Below are positions 59,963-64,000 of a stretch of DNA of 64,000 nucleotides, piece after piece. The DNA lies in contig NZ_NGUO01000015.1 of NCBI RefSeq assembly GCF_002206635.1, forward strand, positions 1 through 64,000, given 5' to 3'. A program made the position numbers and the translations under genes. The notes under the pieces are model-generated. The model was given only the letters and a program-made list of their open reading frames with translations, was not told the DNA's origin and did not search any database. Origin of the DNA: Polynucleobacter aenigmaticus (GTDB lineage Bacteria; Pseudomonadota; Gammaproteobacteria; Burkholderiales; Burkholderiaceae). Position 1 is the first letter of the stretch; each line of letters starts with the position of its first letter.

Positions 59963-60687
59963 TCAATGTACTCATTCCACTCAGCGGTGGCTCTAAGTTC
60001 TTTAATTCCGAAGAGTATTTCTATCCCAAAATGCTTATTGAAATCATGGGTAAACCCATGATTCAGCTTGCTATTGAAAATCTGCAGACAATGCAGCAAG
60101 ATTTGCAGTTCATCTTTGTGATTAAAAAAAGTGACTGCATCAAATTTCACCTAGACGACACTCTACGTCTTTTGATCGAAGGGGAGTGCAAGATTATTCT
60201 TCTTGACGAAGAGACTAAGGGTGCAGCCTGTAGCGCTCTAATGGCTATTGATGTTATCAATAACGAAAATCCTTTAGTGATCGCCAACTTTGATCAGGTG
60301 ATTGATTGCAGCCTTTCTGAGTTATATGATGAATTTCATCATTCAGGTAGCGATGCGGGGTGCTTAGTTTTCAGTACCACTCACCCTCGATGGTCATTCG
60401 TCCTTCTAGATGAGAAGGATTGCGTTTTAGAGGCTGCAGAAAAGAGACCTTTGAGTCGAAATGCGATTGCCGGTTTTTATTACTACAAACAAGGAAAAGA
60501 TTTTGTGGGGGCAGCCAAGTCAATGATTTTGAAATCTTGCTCTAACGCAGATATATTTTATATTTCCCCAACTTTTAATGAGTTGATTCTTAAAAACAAG
60601 AGCATCAAGGCATTACGTATCCCAAACGAAAAATATCATAGCTTCTACACGCCTCAAAAAATTGAAGAGTACGAGAAGGGTTTATGA
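59959..60687 (+). CDS. Nucleotidyltransferase-like protein, diverged signature
   Basis: The 242-aa protein has the nucleotide-sugar pyrophosphorylase fold: VLIPLSGGSKFFNSEEYFYP and KMLIEIMGKPMIQLAIENLQ, with an aspartate in VIANFDQVIDC and the HPRWSFVLLDEKDCV strand. The usual G-x-G-(T/S)-R loop is replaced by G-G-S-K, so NTP handling may differ. It is a likely paralog of the gene at 61010. It overlaps its neighbours by 4 bases on each side. Confidence 0.8.
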   Translation: MINVLIPLSGGSKFFNSEEYFYPKMLIEIMGKPMIQLAIENLQTMQQDLQFIFVIKKSDCIKFHLDDTLRLLIEGECKIILLDEETKGAACSALMAIDVINNENPLVIANFDQVIDCSLSELYDEFHHSGSDAGCLVFSTTHPRWSFVLLDEKDCVLEAAEKRPLSRNAIAGFYYYKQGKDFVGAAKSMILKSCSNADIFYISPTFNELILKNKSIKALRIPNEKYHSFYTPQKIEEYEKGL

Positions 60688-61013
60688 AAAAGTATCAAAT
60701 AAATGATATGAATAAGGGGTGGTTTGTGGGCGACTTCTCACCAACTATTATTAAAACCCAAGAAGTTGAGGTGGGCATTAAGCAGTATCGCAAAAATGAA
60801 TATGAAGAAACCCACCACCATAAAATTGCCACTGAAATTACGGTAATCGTCTCCGGGAAAGTTCGTATGAATGGCGAGCTTTATAGTGCTGGCGATATTA
60901 TCGTCATAGAGCCGGGGGAGGCGACAGACTTTGAGGTTTTAGAGGACGTCATTACAGTGGTTGTGAAATACCCTGGTGCGCAAAACGATAAATATATGGG
61001 CAGGCCAAATTGA
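60684..61013 (+). CDS. Cupin-domain protein
   Basis: The 109-aa protein has a single cupin barrel: QYRKNEYEETHHHKIATEIT holds the metal-binding histidines and Glu, VSGKVRMNGELYSAGDIIVI the second half. No family name can be given. Small cupins in sugar-nucleotide clusters act as epimerases, isomerases or binding proteins. It is tightly coupled between the two nucleotidyltransferase genes. Confidence 0.8.
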   Translation: MKKYQINDMNKGWFVGDFSPTIIKTQEVEVGIKQYRKNEYEETHHHKIATEITVIVSGKVRMNGELYSAGDIIVIEPGEATDFEVLEDVITVVVKYPGAQNDKYMGRPN

Positions 61014-61738
61014 ATATTGTGATTCCAATGGCGGGCTTGGGCTCTCGCTTTGCAATCGCGGGATATAAGGCCCCAAAACCATTAATCGATGTTGCCGGAA
61101 AGCCCATGATTGTGCGGGTGATGGAAAACCTGAGGCAGCCTGGAGCTAGATTTACTTTATTAGCCAGGAAAGAGCATATCGAAAGCAATAACGAGCTTGT
61201 CGCCCAAATACAGTCAGACTTTAATGCAGTATTTATTCCCATTGATAAGCTTACCGAGGGCACTGCTTGCACTGTTTTATTCGCTAGATCATATCTTGCT
61301 CCTGATGAGGAAGTGGTTATTGCCAATTCTGACCAAATTATTGATAGCTGCTTTACTCCGTTCTTGATCGATGCCAGAGCAAGAGATCTTGACGGATCTA
61401 TTTTGACTTTCATTGATACAGAATTAAATCCCAAGTGGTCTTTTGCAAAGATTGACGCTGGTGGTTTGGTTACCGAGGTTCAAGAAAAGAAGGTGATCTC
61501 TGAATTTGCTACCGTAGGCATCTATTTCTTCAGGCGTGCTCATGAGCTAATTGATGGCATCATTCAGATGATCATTGAGAATGACCGTGTGAATAATGAA
61601 TTCTATACATGCCCTGTTTATAACTACCTTATTCGTCAGGGAAAAAAGGTAGGCATATTTAACATAGAGCAATCCCAAATGCATGGTATTGGCACCCCTG
61701 AAGACTTAAACACCTATCTGAAGTTAATTCAGAATTAA
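61010..61738 (+). CDS. Nucleotidyltransferase (NTP-transferase family), sugar-phosphate or related
   Basis: The 242-aa protein starts at a TTG that overlaps the cupin stop by 4 bases. It has the full signature NIVIPMAGLGSRFAIAGYKA, the PKPLIDVAGKPMIVRVMENL block and IDKLTEGTACTVLFA. VVIANSDQIIDS should bind the metal and the sugar phosphate, and LNPKWSFAKI matches the equivalent strand in the paralog at 59959. The substrate is unknown. It ends the five-gene coupled set. Confidence 0.85.
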   Translation: MNIVIPMAGLGSRFAIAGYKAPKPLIDVAGKPMIVRVMENLRQPGARFTLLARKEHIESNNELVAQIQSDFNAVFIPIDKLTEGTACTVLFARSYLAPDEEVVIANSDQIIDSCFTPFLIDARARDLDGSILTFIDTELNPKWSFAKIDAGGLVTEVQEKKVISEFATVGIYFFRRAHELIDGIIQMIIENDRVNNEFYTCPVYNYLIRQGKKVGIFNIEQSQMHGIGTPEDLNTYLKLIQN

Positions 61739-61746
61739 TACTTTTC

Positions 61747-62634
61747 ATGGGCATCGTTTCATCTTTACTTAAGCCACTTAAAGAAAACATTAAATATCGT
61801 CTGAGATGGCGATATTTATGGAAAGACTGGTTTTTAGGGCGGCATGCATGTCTTGGGTACGACGTACTCAAATACTATGAAAAACTGCCACGAGAGGTGA
61901 ATTTTCAAAAAGGGCGGGCGGATTTATTGTGCAACTATTGGCGCAATACAAACCTTTTACCTAAAAATGCCATGCTCCAAGATCTCATGGCCAGAAGTGA
62001 TGTATTACCATTGATTCGTCAATTGGAATTTTTTGATTGCCTGCCTAGGCGTGCTCCAAAATTTATCTTTATGGATTCTTTTGCCGAGCTAACAGATCAA
62101 CTATTTATAAATAAGTTGGATCAGTGGCAATTTTGCTGTGGATATAGTGATCTGGCACATTCTGAAGTGTTTTCTAGGGAATATGAATGTTCGGGGCATA
62201 TGCCGCTTGGAAAGTTGAAATCTACGTACCTCTCCTTATTCGACTTATTTGAAAAGCGTTGGGGTAGGGTGCCAATTTATTTTTTACATTTTCCAATTGC
62301 ATTGGAATCTCGGCCACTTTATATTGAGCGCTATCATGCGATAGTTCAAGCCATTCAAGAAATTTCTAAGCTTAGGCCTAACGTTCGCTCAATCGAAGTT
62401 GATGGTTCTCAAGTGCGCTGGCCAAGTGATGCCCCTGAAAATATTAGATCTTTTCCTTATCACTTTGATGATGAAACCTACCTAATGTTTAAGGAAAAAG
62501 ATAGGTCCAATGCTTTAGGCGCCTTATTTCTTAAAGCAAAAGCAGCCACAACCGTAGACCTGACCAATAGTATCTTGAGGGCTCGCACCCTCAATATATT
62601 GTCCAGCATCATTAATGTAGGAAAAATTGACTAA
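61747..62634 (+). CDS. Unrecognised protein of the polysaccharide locus
   Basis: The 295-aa product has no family I can name. It has a basic N-terminus (KENIKYRLRWRYLWKDWFLG), an aromatic-rich region with FIFMDSFAELTDQLF and a segment VPIYFLHFPIALESRPLYIE that looks like a hydrolase-type beta strand. The last 37 codons (62524-62634) run antisense to the end of the methyltransferase gene. So the true C-terminus may have been lost, or the overlap may be genuine. It follows the cassette by 8 bases. Confidence 0.6.
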   Translation: MGIVSSLLKPLKENIKYRLRWRYLWKDWFLGRHACLGYDVLKYYEKLPREVNFQKGRADLLCNYWRNTNLLPKNAMLQDLMARSDVLPLIRQLEFFDCLPRRAPKFIFMDSFAELTDQLFINKLDQWQFCCGYSDLAHSEVFSREYECSGHMPLGKLKSTYLSLFDLFEKRWGRVPIYFLHFPIALESRPLYIERYHAIVQAIQEISKLRPNVRSIEVDGSQVRWPSDAPENIRSFPYHFDDETYLMFKEKDRSNALGALFLKAKAATTVDLTNSILRARTLNILSSIINVGKID

Positions 62635-63141
62635 TTGCATGCCAGCAAAATAATTCAAAATTTGCTCATAGGTATAAATCCGATGCGCGTTATATTGAAT
62701 GATTGATTTTTCGCCCAAAGGCACAACAAATAATAGATATCCATCAACTGCTAGTACGCGCTTCAATTCTGCGATGGCCTTTAGGTCGCCTTCTGGATCA
62801 AAGGGGTCGCCATAGCGCTCTAGTCCTATATGCTCAATGACGTGCATGCAGGATAGTGATTCAACTGAGTTATTGTCGAAGGGCAGGTTCATCAGGTCTG
62901 CGCGGCTAGACTGCAGTCCAGATAGATTTAGCTGGGCTGGACGGTAGTCATAAAAGTGGGTGGGAATAAATGCTGATACAAGCGAAACAAATCTGAGACA
63001 TGATGAAATGTCTATGTGAAGACTTGGTTTGTTTTTTGCCAGTATGCGAGCTGCCCAGGCGGTATGAAAAAGATAGTGCGTATCAAAACCCGTGCTTGAT
63101 GTTGCATCATTGAGGCAAGGGTATCGGTCATTCCACTCCAT
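62524..63141 (-). CDS. DUF268 family protein, SAM-dependent methyltransferase-like
   Basis: The 205-aa protein has the DUF268 pattern RYPCLNDATSSTGFDTHYLF, then SLHIDISSCLRFVSLVSAFI, where a SAM-binding loop is expected, and PFDNNSVESLSCMHVIEHIG followed by RYGDPFDPEGDLKAIAELKR. The last two are standard for class I methyltransferases found in polysaccharide loci. In the loop a glycine usually found after the aspartate is serine (DISS). The gene converges with and overlaps the preceding plus-strand gene by 111 bases. Confidence 0.75.
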   Translation of the reverse strand: MEWNDRYPCLNDATSSTGFDTHYLFHTAWAARILAKNKPSLHIDISSCLRFVSLVSAFIPTHFYDYRPAQLNLSGLQSSRADLMNLPFDNNSVESLSCMHVIEHIGLERYGDPFDPEGDLKAIAELKRVLAVDGYLLFVVPLGEKSIIQYNAHRIYTYEQILNYFAGMQLVNFSYINDAGQYIEGASPQDTIGQVYGCGCFCFKK

Positions 63142-63251
63142 TGAAAAGCGACTATTTTCTAAAGAGTTGCGTTTAATCCTAAAGTTTTTAGCAAACTTTG
63201 CTTTTTCTGAAATATTTCTTTAAAAGACCCATCTCAATCTACCTTCTTAAA

Positions 63252-64000
63252 TTAGAGCTTTACATTAGGAAATGAATCTAGCCAAATTTTTTCTTGGCAT
63301 TTAAGTTCATTTTGAATTTTATATTTTGAAATTTTTTTCTTCAGCTTCGAGAGTGGGCCACTCGTTTTATACCCGCAAGAATAAATACGGGCGTTATACT
63401 GTCGCCAATTTTTCTCAGTCCACCATGGATGCTCCCATGCCTGACCTATGCTCCTAAATCCAGATTGAGCCCCAAACCATAAAATTCCCAATCGCCTGTG
63501 ATCAATTAGTCTCAAATAGTTTGCTGCTACAAGATTATGACTTAGAGCTTGATGGCAGGTTTCGGTTAACCTTGATCGATACAGCGCATATAGCTCTGCT
63601 TCAGCGCAATATAGGTCTGCTAGTGCTGGTGAGTTCAAATATTGGGAGCCAAGTGCGTCGCGATCATATGCCGACATATTGTAGTTTTGTGTGTAATCAA
63701 AGCTATCGTCATCCCACAGTTTTTCCATCTCTTCAATATGGCCAAATGAAAATAGGTCTGGCATTGATGAGAATGCATCTGGTGTGATTGAAATATTTCG
63801 AAATGCCGGAACAACAATCCTGGATTGAGTGCCTCTAGGCGGGGAGAATTGTGCCCAATCTAATAGTTGCTTGATCCCCATGGAGGTCGGCAGCATATCC
63901 GTCCTCCATTTGAGAACATAGTCGCACCCGGCAGCTTTTGCCGCACCTAGACCTCTTGCCGTGGAGAAGCGCTGGTAATTGCGGTTGGTAAACCCTGGAA
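63252..64000 (-). CDS. WavE-like LPS biosynthesis protein, partial (5' end beyond window)
   Basis: The frame is open to the window edge, giving about 248 C-terminal residues. Signature pieces are NRNYQRFSTARGLGAA, CDYVLKWRTDMLPTSMG and the C-terminal NHRRLGIL-like region (YLRLIDHRRLGILWFGAQSG). WavE proteins are glycosyltransferase-like enzymes of LPS core and O-antigen loci. It is related to the broken gene at 58120. The 110 bases before the DUF268 gene hold no other gene. Confidence 0.7.
   Translation of the reverse strand, partial: PGFTNRNYQRFSTARGLGAAKAAGCDYVLKWRTDMLPTSMGIKQLLDWAQFSPPRGTQSRIVVPAFRNISITPDAFSSMPDLFSFGHIEEMEKLWDDDSFDYTQNYNMSAYDRDALGSQYLNSPALADLYCAEAELYALYRSRLTETCHQALSHNLVAANYLRLIDHRRLGILWFGAQSGFRSIGQAWEHPWWTEKNWRQYNARIYSCGYKTSGPLSKLKKKISKYKIQNELKCQEKIWLDSFPNVKL

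Noticed and set aside
63521..63787. Plus-strand open frame inside the WavE-like gene
   Set aside because: Antisense to a better supported coding frame.

Overview
The window reads as a chromosomal segment of a Gram-negative betaproteobacterium of the order Burkholderiales, most likely Polynucleobacter or a close relative. This is an inference from protein sequences and gene order (for example lpxK-kdsB-adk with exbBD, the tol-pal-cpoB-queC run divergent from glyA-nrdR, and RibB fused to a degenerate RibA-like domain). No database search was possible. Genes are tightly packed on both strands. I see no rRNA, tRNA or CRISPR.

Layout. 1-377 is the end of an IS3-type insertion sequence. 0.5-17.6 kb is housekeeping: fur, bamE, dapB, leuS, lptE, holA, proA, hemJ, an RNA methyltransferase, rubredoxin, hemL, apaH, a photolyase, a YdcF-like protein, yqgE, ruvX, pyrR and pyrB. 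17.6-27.7 kb is a surface-polysaccharide region: several glycosyltransferases including an antisense GT11 fucosyltransferase, the dTDP-L-rhamnose genes rfbBDAC, and waaC. 27.7-54.2 kb is again mostly core: tolC, uppP, trmB, nusB, riboflavin genes in two divergent blocks, queC, the Tol-Pal system, glyA-nrdR, adk, kdsB, lpxK, an ExbBD pair, xseA, murB, yajQ, xerD, plsY, folE and a HiPIP. 54.4-64 kb is a second polysaccharide region: GDP-mannose and GDP-L-fucose synthesis (manC, gmd, fcl), a broken WavE-like gene, a five-gene translationally coupled cassette (GDPD-like, HAD, nucleotidyltransferase, cupin, nucleotidyltransferase), an unrecognised gene, a DUF268 methyltransferase and a second WavE-like gene that runs off the window.

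How they work together. Much of the window serves the cell envelope: lipid A and core (lpxK, kdsB, waaC), LPS export (lptE), outer-membrane assembly (bamE), Tol-Pal, peptidoglycan and lipid carrier (murB, uppP), sugar nucleotides (dTDP-rhamnose, GDP-mannose, GDP-fucose) and the glycosyltransferases that use them. The GDP-fucose genes at 54-58 kb could feed the fucosyltransferase at 21 kb.

Broken or decaying genes are a feature of this window: tolA is split by a one-base frameshift in an A6 tract, a GspH/FimT-type pseudopilin remnant lies upstream of ribD, and a WavE-like gene carries a stop codon and a frameshift. The best candidate for an undescribed system is the coupled cassette at 58707-61738, whose gene content suggests synthesis of a nucleotide-activated, possibly phosphorylated, decoration for the surface glycan.
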